A stretch of DNA of 14,113 bases from DATIJJ01 sp964612855 (GTDB lineage: Bacteria > Pseudomonadota > Gammaproteobacteria > DSM-16500): assembly GCA_964612855.1 (NCBI GenBank), contig CAZTDR010000062.1:1-14113 (forward strand). Reading direction: 5' to 3'. The position numbers and the translations under genes are program-made. Below are positions 6,597 to 14,113 of the stretch, in pieces. Each line of letters opens with the position of its first letter. Position 1 is the stretch's first letter. Below the pieces are notes generated by a model that saw only the letters and a program-made list of their open reading frames with translations, was not told the DNA's origin and did no database searches.

Positions 6597-6612
6597 AGGA
6601 TGTCTGCCCAAA

Positions 6613-7233
6613 TTAAGTTTTTTCTCTTAGTAAACCTTCTTCTTTAAACGATTTCATCACCGACTCACGTTGTTTAAGCGCGGCAAAATAGGTTGTAGTC
6701 ATTGGGAAATTATTTATATCAATTTCAGCCGTAGGCAGCCAGTTTAAAATAACGCATAAATAAGCATCTGGTAAAGTAAAATGATCACCGGTCAAAAATT
6801 TATTTTTCGTCAGTTGTTGTTCCACTAATTTTAATTTATTGATCAAGGTAGGACGAAAAACTTCATCTTTAACGCTGTTTGGAATAGCTGGATTAAAGAA
6901 AGGCCCAAACCCTTTATGCAAATCAGTTGCAACAAAATTCAGCCATTCAATCACATGATAACGAGGCATTTGGTCCACGGGCGGTAATAACAGATCCGCT
7001 TTTTTTGAATCAGCTAAATATTGCTGAATCGCTGCATTTTCAGTCAGTATACTTTTATCATCAAATTCTAAAACGGGAACAGCACCTTTGGGATTGATTT
7101 TATAAAAATCCGCACCGCTTTCGGTTTGTTTGGTTTTTAAATTGACCGCTTCATACTCGCAAGGGATATGGAGTTCGTTTAAAATAATTCGCACGGCGAG
7201 TGAGCACGCTCCTCGTGAAAAGTACAATTTCAT
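6613..7233 (-). CDS. gstA: Glutathione S-transferase, beta class (GstA-like)
   Basis: This 206-residue protein closely follows E. coli GstA in sequence. The N-terminal thioredoxin-like domain begins MKLYFSRGACSLA with Cys10, the beta-class residue that forms a mixed disulfide with glutathione. NPKGAVPVL (47-55) carries the conserved cis-Pro, and LTENAAIQQYLAD (63-75) the glutathione-binding Glu/Asn turn. The C-terminal helical domain includes the WLN and HKGFGPFF segments typical of the group. It conjugates or reduces electrophiles with glutathione in the cytoplasm. The frame is open to 7269, but the ATG at 7233 is preferred. It gives the family N-terminus, is preceded by AAGGA seven bases away, and avoids overlap with the lipoprotein gene. 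It lies 17 bases after that gene, so it is very likely co-transcribed with the lipid transport genes. Confidence 0.88.
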   Translation of the reverse strand: MKLYFSRGACSLAVRIILNELHIPCEYEAVNLKTKQTESGADFYKINPKGAVPVLEFDDKSILTENAAIQQYLADSKKADLLLPPVDQMPRYHVIEWLNFVATDLHKGFGPFFNPAIPNSVKDEVFRPTLINKLKLVEQQLTKNKFLTGDHFTLPDAYLCVILNWLPTAEIDINNFPMTTTYFAALKQRESVMKSFKEEGLLREKT

Positions 7234-7240
7234 TTTAAGG

Positions 7241-7245
7241 TCCTT
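7241..7245 (-). promoter_or_regulatory. Ribosome binding site deciding the GstA start
   Basis: On the minus strand AAGGA lies seven bases before the ATG at 7233. The longer alternative start at 7269 would lie inside the preceding gene and has no comparable site. This supports the 206-residue product. Confidence 0.75.
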
Positions 7246-7250
7246 TTTAA

Positions 7251-7856
7251 TTAAGTATGGTCTAAACAAAAATCCGTGAGTTGACGCAACATATCGGCTG
7301 TCGCTTTATTTGCTGCAACTACCCCTCCACAAGGTGAGGTGGGCGAAATAGGTACGTTAACCACGAATTGTTTACTGGCAACAATTTTATAATTTGCCAT
7401 GCGCACGATTTCTGCTTTGACGATTAGGCGTAGCATACCCGGCGAAGCAGTATAATCTTGTAATAATTTTTCGACTTGCGTATTAAGCACATAGTCATAA
7501 CGTGCGCTCACACCAGGTGGAATAACCGCATGGTAATAGTGCGTATTGAGTAGCGATTGGATTATCAACGATTGCAGCATGTCAGTTGGCGAAGTTGCCC
7601 AAACATTTTTTGCAAAATAAGCGATTTGATAAGGATGCGTACTATAAGCCATCTGATTTGTTTTATAAAAAACGGTTGCATCCGGTCGTGCAACCAATAA
7701 GGTGACAGGATGTGGTGTTTTTTTTGCAGGTATTGGTGGCAATTTATTTAAAACATAGTGGTTTTGATCACCGGATACTGGCGATAAAATGCTGCAACCA
7801 GCCAATAACGAAAGACAGATCGCAATGAATAAACCGTAATAAGTTGTTTTTTTCAT
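7251..7856 (-). CDS. ABC-type transport auxiliary lipoprotein (PqiC/DUF330-like)
   Basis: This 201-residue lipoprotein has a lysine start, a hydrophobic signal segment (about 7-19) and the lipobox LLAGC, giving Cys21 as the lipidated residue. The mature part contains the segments expected for the PqiC-like auxiliary family, notably YKTNQMAYSTHPYQIAYF (about 64-81) followed by a WATSP turn and a helix. A short Cys-containing C-terminal tail (Cys176, Cys197) may form a disulfide in the periplasm. In related systems such as PqiABC the lipoprotein sits at the outer membrane and works with the MCE protein to pass lipids across the periplasm. The start codon overlaps the MCE gene stop as ATGA. The next residue after Cys is Ser, with no Asp sorting signal at +2, which fits outer-membrane delivery. 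Confidence 0.82.
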   Translation of the reverse strand: MKKTTYYGLFIAICLSLLAGCSILSPVSGDQNHYVLNKLPPIPAKKTPHPVTLLVARPDATVFYKTNQMAYSTHPYQIAYFAKNVWATSPTDMLQSLIIQSLLNTHYYHAVIPPGVSARYDYVLNTQVEKLLQDYTASPGMLRLIVKAEIVRMANYKIVASKQFVVNVPISPTSPCGGVVAANKATADMLRQLTDFCLDHT

Positions 7857-8650
7857 TCACCTGGCCCTAATGGTTGCGGCTTTTTGCCGCGAAGTAACAC
7901 GGATGGATTTTCTTGTATCTCTTGCGAAATGCCGCTCAAATTATCGGTAATAGTACCGAGATTCGCAATGAGTCGATTTGTTTCTGGCAAGGTTTCAGCT
8001 TCTAATGTTTGCATCATGTGTGGGAAACGCTGCGTAGCTAAACTTGTGTTTAACAGAATCGAGTTGAGTTTTTCATTATTGGCAGAAATAGTCGCGCTAA
8101 TTTTTTGTAAATTAAGCAAAATAGCTTTGATCGATTGGAGATTTTGTTTATCAAATAATCCTTTAAATGAATCACTGACTTGGCTGATGCTTTCCGTTAA
8201 TTTTTGTAAGCCCGTATTGAGCTGTAAAAGTAAAGAAGGGGAGGTTTGAATAATAGGATACTCCTCACCCTTTGATGTTTTTAAAGGACGTAAATCATCG
8301 CCTTTATCTTTTAGCGAAATATAAGTAATACCGGTCAAACCCCGTGTGCCTAAGGTAGCAATGGTGCCTAAGGTAATGGGCGTGTCATCTCGCACGTCTA
8401 TGAGAAGTTCGACGGACTGAGGATCTTTGCGATGGAGCTTGATGCTTTTCACATTGCCAACGTTGACGCCATTATATTCTACTGTCGCATCGACACTCAG
8501 TCCGGTAACGGCTTCTTGCATATTAATTTGATACGTTGAATATTCTTTGCCACCGAAGCCGGATGATAACCAGATAACGGCCAATACAACAACGGCTATC
8601 AAACCGATAACAAACGTACCTACAAGTGCATAATTGACCTTCGTGTCCAT
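7853..8650 (-). CDS. mlaD: MCE-domain lipid transport protein (MlaD-like)
   Basis: This 265-residue protein has one N-terminal membrane anchor (about 8-30), a single MCE domain (about 38-116; motifs VEYNGVNVGNVKSI and LGTRGLTGITYISL), and a long helical C-terminal region (about 135-250). It ends in a Gly/Pro-rich tail (PQPLGPGE) of the kind seen in this subgroup. E. coli MlaD is about 183 residues, so the longer helical part points to a related but distinct MCE system. MCE proteins form hexameric rings in the periplasm that bind and move phospholipids or other hydrophobic molecules. Its start overlaps the ATPase stop by one base (TAATG), and its stop overlaps the lipoprotein start. Family is clear; orthology with E. 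coli mlaD is not certain. Confidence 0.85.
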   Translation of the reverse strand: MDTKVNYALVGTFVIGLIAVVVLAVIWLSSGFGGKEYSTYQINMQEAVTGLSVDATVEYNGVNVGNVKSIKLHRKDPQSVELLIDVRDDTPITLGTIATLGTRGLTGITYISLKDKGDDLRPLKTSKGEEYPIIQTSPSLLLQLNTGLQKLTESISQVSDSFKGLFDKQNLQSIKAILLNLQKISATISANNEKLNSILLNTSLATQRFPHMMQTLEAETLPETNRLIANLGTITDNLSGISQEIQENPSVLLRGKKPQPLGPGE

Positions 8651-9408
8651 TACTTATTATCCTTCACGCTGTCAAAAAATTTCTGAATTAAAGGATGGGG
8701 ATTTTGTATCAATTGCTCCGGCGGTTCGACAGCCAAGACTTTTCCTTCGCCTAAAAAAGCCACACGGTTTGCAACACGGCGCAAGCTTTCAATGTCATGC
8801 GTTACCATTACAATAGTCAAACCCATAGTACTCTGCAAGTTTAAAATAAGTTCATCAAACGCGAGAACTTTGCCCGGGTCCAACCCTGCGGTGGGTTCGT
8901 CCAAGAAAAGTAATTCAGGATCCAGCACAATCGAGCGGGCCAAGCCTGCACGTTTTTGCATCCCACCGCTTAATTCGGAGGGGTATTTTATCGCAGAATC
9001 CGCAGGTAGCCCAGCTAATACAATTTTTAATAAACTGAGTTCTTCAATCGTTTTTTCCTCAAGAGTTGTATGTTCTTTTAACGGAAAAGATACATTTTCT
9101 AAAACACTCAGTGAACTGAATAATGCGTTTTGTTGAAATAGCACGCCCCAACGACGTTGAATAGCCAGGAGGGTGGCAGAGTTGGCAGTGGTCAGCTCAT
9201 GCTCAAAAACCCGGATGGATCCGGAGGTAGGACGACGTAATGCGAGCATTTCATGGAGTAACACGGTTTTACCGGTGCCGCTCCCCCCCACAATGACTAA
9301 AATTTCGCCGCGTTTGACTTCCAAATTGATATCTTTATGGACCCAGCTATCGCCGAGATAGGTTTTTAAATGCTTTATTTCAATAATCGGTTGGGCGGTG
9401 GCTGTCAT
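8650..9408 (-). CDS. mlaF: ABC transporter ATPase, MlaF-like
   Basis: This 252-residue single-cassette ATPase has Walker A GGSGTGKT (41-48), Q-loop Gln92 in FQQNALF, signature LSGGMQKR (146-153), Walker B FLDEP with Glu171, and switch His204 in VTHD. The sequence PTAGLDPG after Walker B and the short ALFSSLSV segment are typical of MlaF/Ttg2A ATPases. It should drive the inner-membrane permease encoded just upstream. The ATG overlaps the permease stop as ATGA, and its own stop overlaps the MCE gene start by one base. All catalytic residues are intact. Confidence 0.9.
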   Translation of the reverse strand: MTATAQPIIEIKHLKTYLGDSWVHKDINLEVKRGEILVIVGGSGTGKTVLLHEMLALRRPTSGSIRVFEHELTTANSATLLAIQRRWGVLFQQNALFSSLSVLENVSFPLKEHTTLEEKTIEELSLLKIVLAGLPADSAIKYPSELSGGMQKRAGLARSIVLDPELLFLDEPTAGLDPGKVLAFDELILNLQSTMGLTIVMVTHDIESLRRVANRVAFLGEGKVLAVEPPEQLIQNPHPLIQKFFDSVKDNK

Positions 9409-10508
9409 AATTTTAACTTACTAAAAATGACGGAGAAAATCGCATCCGCGACCATAATAAAAAAGATCGAATAAACCACGCTTTTTGTCGTGTTCTTTCC
9501 AATGCTATCGGCTGTATCTTTCACAGAAATACCTTGAAAACAGCCAATACTCGAAATGATGAGCGCGAAGATAGGAGCTTTGCCTAAACCAATAAGTAAG
9601 GCACGTAAGGGAATTTGGTTTTCAAAACGATACAAAAAATCATACCAGTTAATGCCCAGCATATTTTTTGCCATGATCATGCCGCCAATAATGCCAAAGA
9701 TATCAGCCCACATGGTCAGGAGCGGTAGGGCAATAAATAAGCCAATAATTTTCGGTAACAAAAGTAATTCGGCAGGGGTCACACCCATGGTGGTAAGCGC
9801 ATTAATTTCTTGATTGGTTTTCATTAAGCCGAGCTCAGCTGTAAAAGAAGATCCTGTCCGACCGGCGACCATGATGGCTGTCAGGAGCGGCCCGAATTCA
9901 CGTAATACAGACAATCCTAATAAATCGACAATAAAAATATTGGCGCCATAGTTGCGCAATTGCACGCCCATTTGGTAGGTCAATACAATCCCAATCATGA
10001 GGGAAAGTAAGCTGATAATGGGTAAGGCATTGTAACCTGTTTTATAAATGCTGCTGAGTAAAGCTTTCCACCGAATATGAGTCGGGTGAGAGGCAATTCT
10101 TAAGAACTCCAAAGAAAGCTCACCGATGAATGTCAGGTAGGCATAAAATTCTTGTCCTTGTTGGACAGCATTTTTACCCAGTTGTTCAATCCAAGGTAAG
10201 GTTGGGTTATGGGGGATTTGATCCAGAGGGACGACATTTTTTTGCACAAGCTCGAGCAATTTTTGTGTTTTTTCAGAGAAGTTAATTTGTTTTACCGGCA
10301 CTTTGCTTGCATTAATCCATTGGGATAATAACCACGCACCTGCTGTATCCATTTGAGTAATTTTACTGCCATCGATAATGACTTCTTTTTGAGTGGGGAG
10401 TGTTATGTCCTTAAAAGATTGTTCAAGCTGAGGAATATTGGGAATGTTCCATGCGCCTTCGCACACGAGCTGTTGTTGCGAGAAATGGACTTTCGCGGTT
10501 GTTTGCAC
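9405..10508 (-). CDS. mlaE: MlaE-type permease with N-terminal STAS domain
   Basis: This 367-residue fusion has residues 1-95 forming a STAS-like domain (IIDGSKITQMDTAGAWLL at about 44-61), and residues about 110-367 forming the MlaE/YrbE permease. Conserved permease motifs are REFGPLLTAIMVAGRTG (203-219), QEINALTTMGV (233-243) and GISVKDTADSIG (326-337), with about five or six hydrophobic segments. In E. coli the STAS protein MlaB is separate and stabilises the ATPase; here it is built into the permease, as in a known group of MlaE proteins. The start is GTG at 10508, with AGGGA ten bases upstream on the minus strand. A nearby ATG is out of frame. It is the first gene of the operon, divergent from the thiolase gene. 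Confidence 0.88.
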   Translation of the reverse strand: MQTTAKVHFSQQQLVCEGAWNIPNIPQLEQSFKDITLPTQKEVIIDGSKITQMDTAGAWLLSQWINASKVPVKQINFSEKTQKLLELVQKNVVPLDQIPHNPTLPWIEQLGKNAVQQGQEFYAYLTFIGELSLEFLRIASHPTHIRWKALLSSIYKTGYNALPIISLLSLMIGIVLTYQMGVQLRNYGANIFIVDLLGLSVLREFGPLLTAIMVAGRTGSSFTAELGLMKTNQEINALTTMGVTPAELLLLPKIIGLFIALPLLTMWADIFGIIGGMIMAKNMLGINWYDFLYRFENQIPLRALLIGLGKAPIFALIISSIGCFQGISVKDTADSIGKNTTKSVVYSIFFIMVADAIFSVIFSKLKL

Positions 10509-10653
10509 AGTGACATTATCCCTGATGAGTATTTTCCAGAGTATATCGAACTATTCAATAGTTTTCAGCAAGTGCGGGGACTATATATCCACAATTGGAT
10601 TTATTCCTGTTCCATGCAAAAATGTACTTTCTTATTCTCTCAAGGTGAAATCC
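10509..10653. promoter_or_regulatory. Divergent intergenic region with 15-base palindrome
   Basis: This 145-base gap separates the mla-type operon from the thiolase gene and must hold promoters for one or both. The perfect dyad aactattcaatagtt (10549-10563) lies near the operon start. On the minus strand its TTGAAT could double as a -35 box followed by GAAAAT after 16 bases, so a bound dimer could block the operon promoter. I see no strong promoter for the thiolase; ttggat at about 10595 with aaaaat 17 bases on is weak. Confidence 0.4.
10642..10647 (+). promoter_or_regulatory. Ribosome binding site deciding the thiolase start
   Basis: AAGGTG lies six bases before the ATG at 10654. The reading frame is open back to 10438 but the extra residues overlap the divergent permease gene and do not resemble a thiolase N-terminus. 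The product therefore starts at MQTRPVYVAGG. Confidence 0.75.
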
Positions 10654-11922
10654 ATGCAAACTCGTCCCGTGTATGTAGCCGGAGGTTCCCGTACTCCCTT
10701 CGTGAAATCAATGACCGATTATAGTGACGTGAGTACGCAGACTTTAATGACAACCGTCCTGCAAACACTGATTAATCACATGCATTTGGATGGCAAGCTA
10801 TTAGGTGACGTTGCACTAGGCGGTGTCATGATGGGTCCGGCTAATTGGAATTTAGCCCGTGAATGTGTTTTAGGCACCACACTGCATCCGCATACGCCAG
10901 CTTATAATGTCCAACGCGCGTGTGGTACGAGTTTAGAAGCCACCTGGCAAATTGCCTTAAAAATTGCGAATCGGCAAATTGAGCAGGGGATTGCGGGTGG
11001 GGTAGATACCAATAGTGATATTGCTGTTTTTCTTAAACCAACACTGACGCATAAACTTTTAAAAATGCGGGGCGAAAAAAGTTTTTTAGCAAAAACGAAA
11101 GCATTATTGGCCATCCGACCGGCAGATTTACGATTGGAGTTTCCCGCGGTAGTGGAGCCACGAACGGGGCTTTCGATGGGTCAACATTGCGAAAAAATGG
11201 TGAAAGAATGGAAAATTTCGCGGGAAGAACAAGATCAATTGGCTTTACAGAGTCATCAAACGGGCATTGCTGCCTATGAAAATGGATTTTATAACGATTT
11301 AGTATTTGAATTTCATGGTTTATCTCGTGACAAAACCCTGCGCGCGGATACATCGCTTGCCAAATTAGGTAAGCTTCCGCCGGTTTTTGATCGCTCGCGC
11401 GAAGGGACGTTGACAGCGGGTAATAGCAGTCCATTAACTGATGGCGCGGCTGCGGTTTTGTTAGTGAGTGAAGAAGCAGGTAAAGCCTTAAATGTTCCTT
11501 TGCTGGCGCGTTTTGTGGATGCCGAAGTTGCAGCGGTTGATTTTGTGCATGGCGAAGGATTACTTATGGCTCCGACTATTGCAGTCGCTCAATTATTAAA
11601 AAGAAATCAATTAAGCCTACAAGATTTCGATTTTTATGAAATCCATGAAGCTTTCGCAGGGCAAGTTTTGTGTACGTTAAAAGCCTGGGAATCGCCTGAA
11701 TATTGTCAGCGTGTTTTACGTTCAGAAACATTAGGTTCGATTGATCGAACTAAATTGAATGTAAAAGGGGGAAGTGTGGCATTAGGACATCCTTTTGGTG
11801 CGACAGGCGCGAGGATTGTCGCGAGTCTGGCAAAAATGCTGCACCAAAAAGGCAAGGGACGCGGGCTCATTTCTATTTGTACGGCGGGCGGCATGGGTAT
11901 AGCAGCGATTTTGGAGGTATAA
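10654..11922 (+). CDS. Acetyl-CoA C-acyltransferase (thiolase), FadI-type
   Basis: This 422-residue thiolase has all catalytic residues: nucleophile Cys90 in QRACGTS, His331 in IHEAFAGQ, His379 in LGHPFGATG, and Cys409 in ICTAGGMG. The HEAF form, in place of NEAF, and the length place it with FadI/mitochondrial trifunctional beta-subunit-type enzymes and not with the shorter PhaA/AtoB group. It would cleave 3-ketoacyl-CoA with CoA in fatty acid oxidation, or catalyse the reverse condensation. No FadJ-like partner is next to it. The residues between about 125 and 165 form the usual variable loop domain. The start at 10654 is supported by AAGGTG. The next gene begins 21 bases after the stop, so the two may share a transcript. 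Confidence 0.88.
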   Translation: MQTRPVYVAGGSRTPFVKSMTDYSDVSTQTLMTTVLQTLINHMHLDGKLLGDVALGGVMMGPANWNLARECVLGTTLHPHTPAYNVQRACGTSLEATWQIALKIANRQIEQGIAGGVDTNSDIAVFLKPTLTHKLLKMRGEKSFLAKTKALLAIRPADLRLEFPAVVEPRTGLSMGQHCEKMVKEWKISREEQDQLALQSHQTGIAAYENGFYNDLVFEFHGLSRDKTLRADTSLAKLGKLPPVFDRSREGTLTAGNSSPLTDGAAAVLLVSEEAGKALNVPLLARFVDAEVAAVDFVHGEGLLMAPTIAVAQLLKRNQLSLQDFDFYEIHEAFAGQVLCTLKAWESPEYCQRVLRSETLGSIDRTKLNVKGGSVALGHPFGATGARIVASLAKMLHQKGKGRGLISICTAGGMGIAAILEV

Positions 11923-11931
11923 TTTTTTTGT

Positions 11932-11937
11932 AAGGGA
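11932..11937 (+). promoter_or_regulatory. Ribosome binding site of the unknown 426-residue protein
   Basis: AAGGGA lies six bases before the ATG at 11944. A second in-frame ATG at 11950 is also usable, so the first two residues are uncertain. Confidence 0.6.
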
Positions 11938-11943
11938 ATATTT

Positions 11944-13224
11944 ATGTTGATGGATGATCATGTTAATCAGTTAGAAACAGCCGAAGAAAAACAACCCTCA
12001 TCGTTATTATCGGGTAACGTTGTATTGGCACGTGATATACCCATTATACTTCAGGATAAGCCAGTAACTGACAAGGAATTAGTAAAAGTTATAGCGCATT
12101 TAATAAAAAAGTTAGGTGGCTTTTTTAAAGAATTGTTACTGAGGATAGAGTCAAATGTACAGGTCGAATATCGGCTTGATTTAATGTCAAACTCAACATT
12201 TGGAAAGCAAGATCAAACGATATATTTGTCGGCGAACGGTGAGTATAGTGTTCGAGATTTCCATGGAGGAATACATAAAGGGCTCTTGCCGAAAAATATT
12301 ATTCTGAGTGATTTAAATCGCCGTATTCATGATGCAAGCTTAAAAGCCCAAGTTTTAGAATTTACAGCAAAAAAAGGCCACACTCCATCTCCTGATTTAC
12401 TAAGCATTCACTTTCATTCTGTAATTTTTAGAAGAAAAAATCAAACATTCGAAGGAGTGCTTGGCCTTTCTTGTCTAGGTGTCGAAGAGAGACAACCTCA
12501 TTTTTATATTTCTAAAAGTGAAGCATTAAAAAATAACGATATTATAGAAGAATTGCGAAGACAAAGAGCAGTAATGCAAAAAACAATGCTGTCAAAATCG
12601 GAGATTGAAGGTTTAAGGCCCGATATCAAAGATCTCATTATTGCTACTACTGTCCTCAATATAATATTCCCTCTGCCCAGTCATCTTGAATGGGAAATAT
12701 ATATGGATTATATCTGTATATTTTACCATCGTTATGACGATGTCCGTTCCATGCTTAGGCAATATATGGTATGTGACTTAGGCCATCTCGGAGAAAAATT
12801 TAAGCAACCCTATCTAAAGAAAATAATAGAAAATGTATCCACTACGGATTATCTTGGTTTTGTTGGTTTAGAAAAGAATTCTTATTACGTTCCTAATGAC
12901 ATTTTAATACCTCTTATAGAAAAAATTAAGGAAATTGAAAAAGTATGCAACAAAAAATTGCCACTGGAATGTTATGATATTCAAAATAGTGAGTCAGGAA
13001 ATTTTTCTGGTAAAGTTTGTACGGAATCCATGAAATCATTTATTGCAGAATCTAAAATTATCGAAAACCAAATTTTAGCTTCAGTTGCAGATTTTCAAGC
13101 ACAATCACATGTAAAAATTAGTTTGGAGTATTTGTTTTTTAAACAAAAATCTAATTCTCCGGAGGGAAAAGAAGCACAGAATATCAAGAAGACTGTTCAC
13201 ACTGTGTCAAAAAAAACTGAATAA
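11944..13224 (+). CDS. Unknown 426-residue soluble protein
   Basis: I do not recognise a family. The protein has no signal peptide and no clear membrane segment. Residues 41-70 look helical and basic/hydrophobic. Residues 85-200 look mixed strand and helix with several aromatic strands (LLSIHFHSVIF, QPHFYIS). Residues 200-300 are helix-rich with clustered Tyr/Trp/Cys (WEIYMDYICIFYHRYDD at 250-266). The last 30 residues are hydrophilic and Lys/Ser-rich, likely disordered. It contains eight Cys without an obvious metal-binding spacing. Codon use shifts to AT-rich compared with the thiolase just upstream, which hints at separate origin. The gene follows the thiolase by 21 bases and may be co-transcribed, but its composition resembles the YopJ-like gene at 492 more than its neighbours. 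A secreted effector is one possibility; nothing in the sequence proves it. Confidence 0.75.
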   Translation: MLMDDHVNQLETAEEKQPSSLLSGNVVLARDIPIILQDKPVTDKELVKVIAHLIKKLGGFFKELLLRIESNVQVEYRLDLMSNSTFGKQDQTIYLSANGEYSVRDFHGGIHKGLLPKNIILSDLNRRIHDASLKAQVLEFTAKKGHTPSPDLLSIHFHSVIFRRKNQTFEGVLGLSCLGVEERQPHFYISKSEALKNNDIIEELRRQRAVMQKTMLSKSEIEGLRPDIKDLIIATTVLNIIFPLPSHLEWEIYMDYICIFYHRYDDVRSMLRQYMVCDLGHLGEKFKQPYLKKIIENVSTTDYLGFVGLEKNSYYVPNDILIPLIEKIKEIEKVCNKKLPLECYDIQNSESGNFSGKVCTESMKSFIAESKIIENQILASVADFQAQSHVKISLEYLFFKQKSNSPEGKEAQNIKKTVHTVSKKTE

Positions 13225-13244
13225 TTTAAATATTATCTGAAGGA

Positions 13245-14113
13245 CTATAAAACATATCGAGCAACATGTTTTGCCCGTAAATCCAATTGCTGAATGAGTT
13301 TGTTTTTTATTACATGAGAAATTTTTCCTTCGCCCCATAACTGTAAAACTTCAGTTCGTTCCATCTCGATAATTTTAGACGTTAGAATAAAAGAGTTACT
13401 TAATTTCGATTCTCGATTATTTTCACTGAGCGCAGCATTATTTTTGAGTTGCGCTTTAAATTGCTTCGCTAGGGTTTTATATTCTTGAATATGCAAATCA
13501 ATTTCTTCGTGCAGTTGTAAATTGTTATAGTTTAATGCCCGGTAATCCGCTAACCAACCTAAAATAGTTTCAGCAATATTCAATCTTGCTGAAAGTTCTG
13601 TGGAATATTCGTGATTTTTTTCGGTTTCACCACTCGTTCGGATGCGAGACATTTTTAATATCCGCGGAAATGTCAACCCTTGGAGTAATAACGTCGATGC
13701 AATGACAGAAAATACCAGAAAGATAATTAAATCACGCGGGCTTGAGCCATTTAATGTAAAAGGCAGATTGGGTATGGCGACGGCGGCGGCAAGTGAAATG
13801 CCCCCGCGCATACCTGCCCAAGAAATAATGAAAAGATTTTGCCAAGATGGCAGAGGTGTTTTTTTCTTTGATGAAGGCATTAACAGGCGAGGGAGATAGG
13901 TTGCCGCATAGACCCAAATAAATCGACCTACGATCACAACGAAAATAGTCGCACTGCAATAAAGAATAATGGAATGGGTGGGAATAGAGGAGATGCGTGC
14001 GAGTATAAAGCGCATATCCAAGCCGACTAATAAAAAAATCATACTCTGGACTAAAAAACTTAACGTTGTCCACACTTCGTAACTGGTTAAACGCACATCC
14101 GGGGGAAATCGTT
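13245..14113 (-). CDS. CPA1-type Na+/H+ antiporter, partial (C-terminal part)
   Basis: The gene runs off the right edge of the window, with the reading frame open to its last base, so the N-terminal part is missing. The visible part begins within RFPPDVRLTSYEVWTTLSF and shows several hydrophobic helices (FLVQSMIFLLVGLD, IILYCSATIFVVIVGRFIWVY). It also has the CPA1 hallmark SWAGMRGGISLAAAVAIP, followed by LIIFLVFSVIASTLLLQGLTFP. After the membrane part there are about 120 residues of charged helical cytoplasmic tail, as in NhaP/YjcE-type exchangers, where such tails often regulate activity. It would exchange Na+ or K+ for protons at the inner membrane. It converges on the unknown gene with only 20 bases between the stops and no visible terminator. 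Confidence 0.85.
   Translation of the reverse strand, partial: RFPPDVRLTSYEVWTTLSFLVQSMIFLLVGLDMRFILARISSIPTHSIILYCSATIFVVIVGRFIWVYAATYLPRLLMPSSKKKTPLPSWQNLFIISWAGMRGGISLAAAVAIPNLPFTLNGSSPRDLIIFLVFSVIASTLLLQGLTFPRILKMSRIRTSGETEKNHEYSTELSARLNIAETILGWLADYRALNYNNLQLHEEIDLHIQEYKTLAKQFKAQLKNNAALSENNRESKLSNSFILTSKIIEMERTEVLQLWGEGKISHVIKNKLIQQLDLRAKHVARYVL

Noticed and set aside
7234..7269. Longer GST start
   Set aside because: It would overlap the lipoprotein gene and add 12 residues ahead of the conserved GstA N-terminus. The internal ATG has a strong AAGGA.
10438..10653. N-terminal extension of the thiolase frame
   Set aside because: It overlaps the divergent permease gene, is Cys/Ser-rich and unlike any thiolase. 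A good ribosome site precedes the ATG at 10654.
11033..11434. 133-codon antisense frame inside the thiolase gene
   Set aside because: The plus-strand frame has a full set of thiolase catalytic motifs. The antisense frame has no recognisable features or ribosome site.

Overview
This window looks like chromosomal DNA of a moderately AT-rich gammaproteobacterium. The YheS- and Uup-type ABC-F proteins, the E. coli-like beta-class glutathione transferase and the FadI-type thiolase are all closest to gammaproteobacterial families as I recall them. A YopJ-family effector-like protein suggests contact with eukaryotic cells, so a Legionellales/Coxiellaceae-like host-associated organism is a reasonable guess. 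That placement is inference; no rRNA or tRNA gene is present to test it.

Layout. Positions 1-491 have no convincing gene and hold GC-rich hairpin repeats (24-233) followed by an AT-rich leader. A TTG-started gene (492-1574, +) encodes a protein with the H-D-C catalytic pattern of YopJ-type acetyltransferases. It converges on two tandem, overlapping minus-strand ABC-F genes, yheS (3662-5518) and uup (1785-3665). Positions 5519-5832 are non-coding. They carry a likely yheS promoter, another hairpin repeat, and a 116-bp MITE-like element inserted at the exact TA centre of a perfect 38-bp palindrome.

Positions 5833-10508 (minus strand) are a compact operon. A STAS-MlaE permease, an MlaF-type ATPase, an MCE-domain (MlaD-like) protein and a PqiC-like lipoprotein overlap by 1-4 bases, followed 17 bases later by a glutathione S-transferase. 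A YgjP-like metallopeptidase follows after a 63-base gap that holds a dispersed repeat. The first four products should form an envelope lipid transporter: permease with built-in STAS regulator, ATPase, periplasmic lipid-binding MCE protein and outer-membrane-side lipoprotein.

Divergent from this operon, across a 145-base region with a 15-bp palindrome, lies a FadI-type thiolase (10654-11922, +), then an AT-rich gene of unknown function (11944-13224, +). The window ends inside a minus-strand CPA1-type Na+/H+ antiporter (13245 to beyond 14113).

The main points of interest are the nested mobile element in the palindrome, the YopJ-like protein, the unknown 426-residue protein, and the dispersed hairpin repeats that occupy most intergenic gaps of this window.
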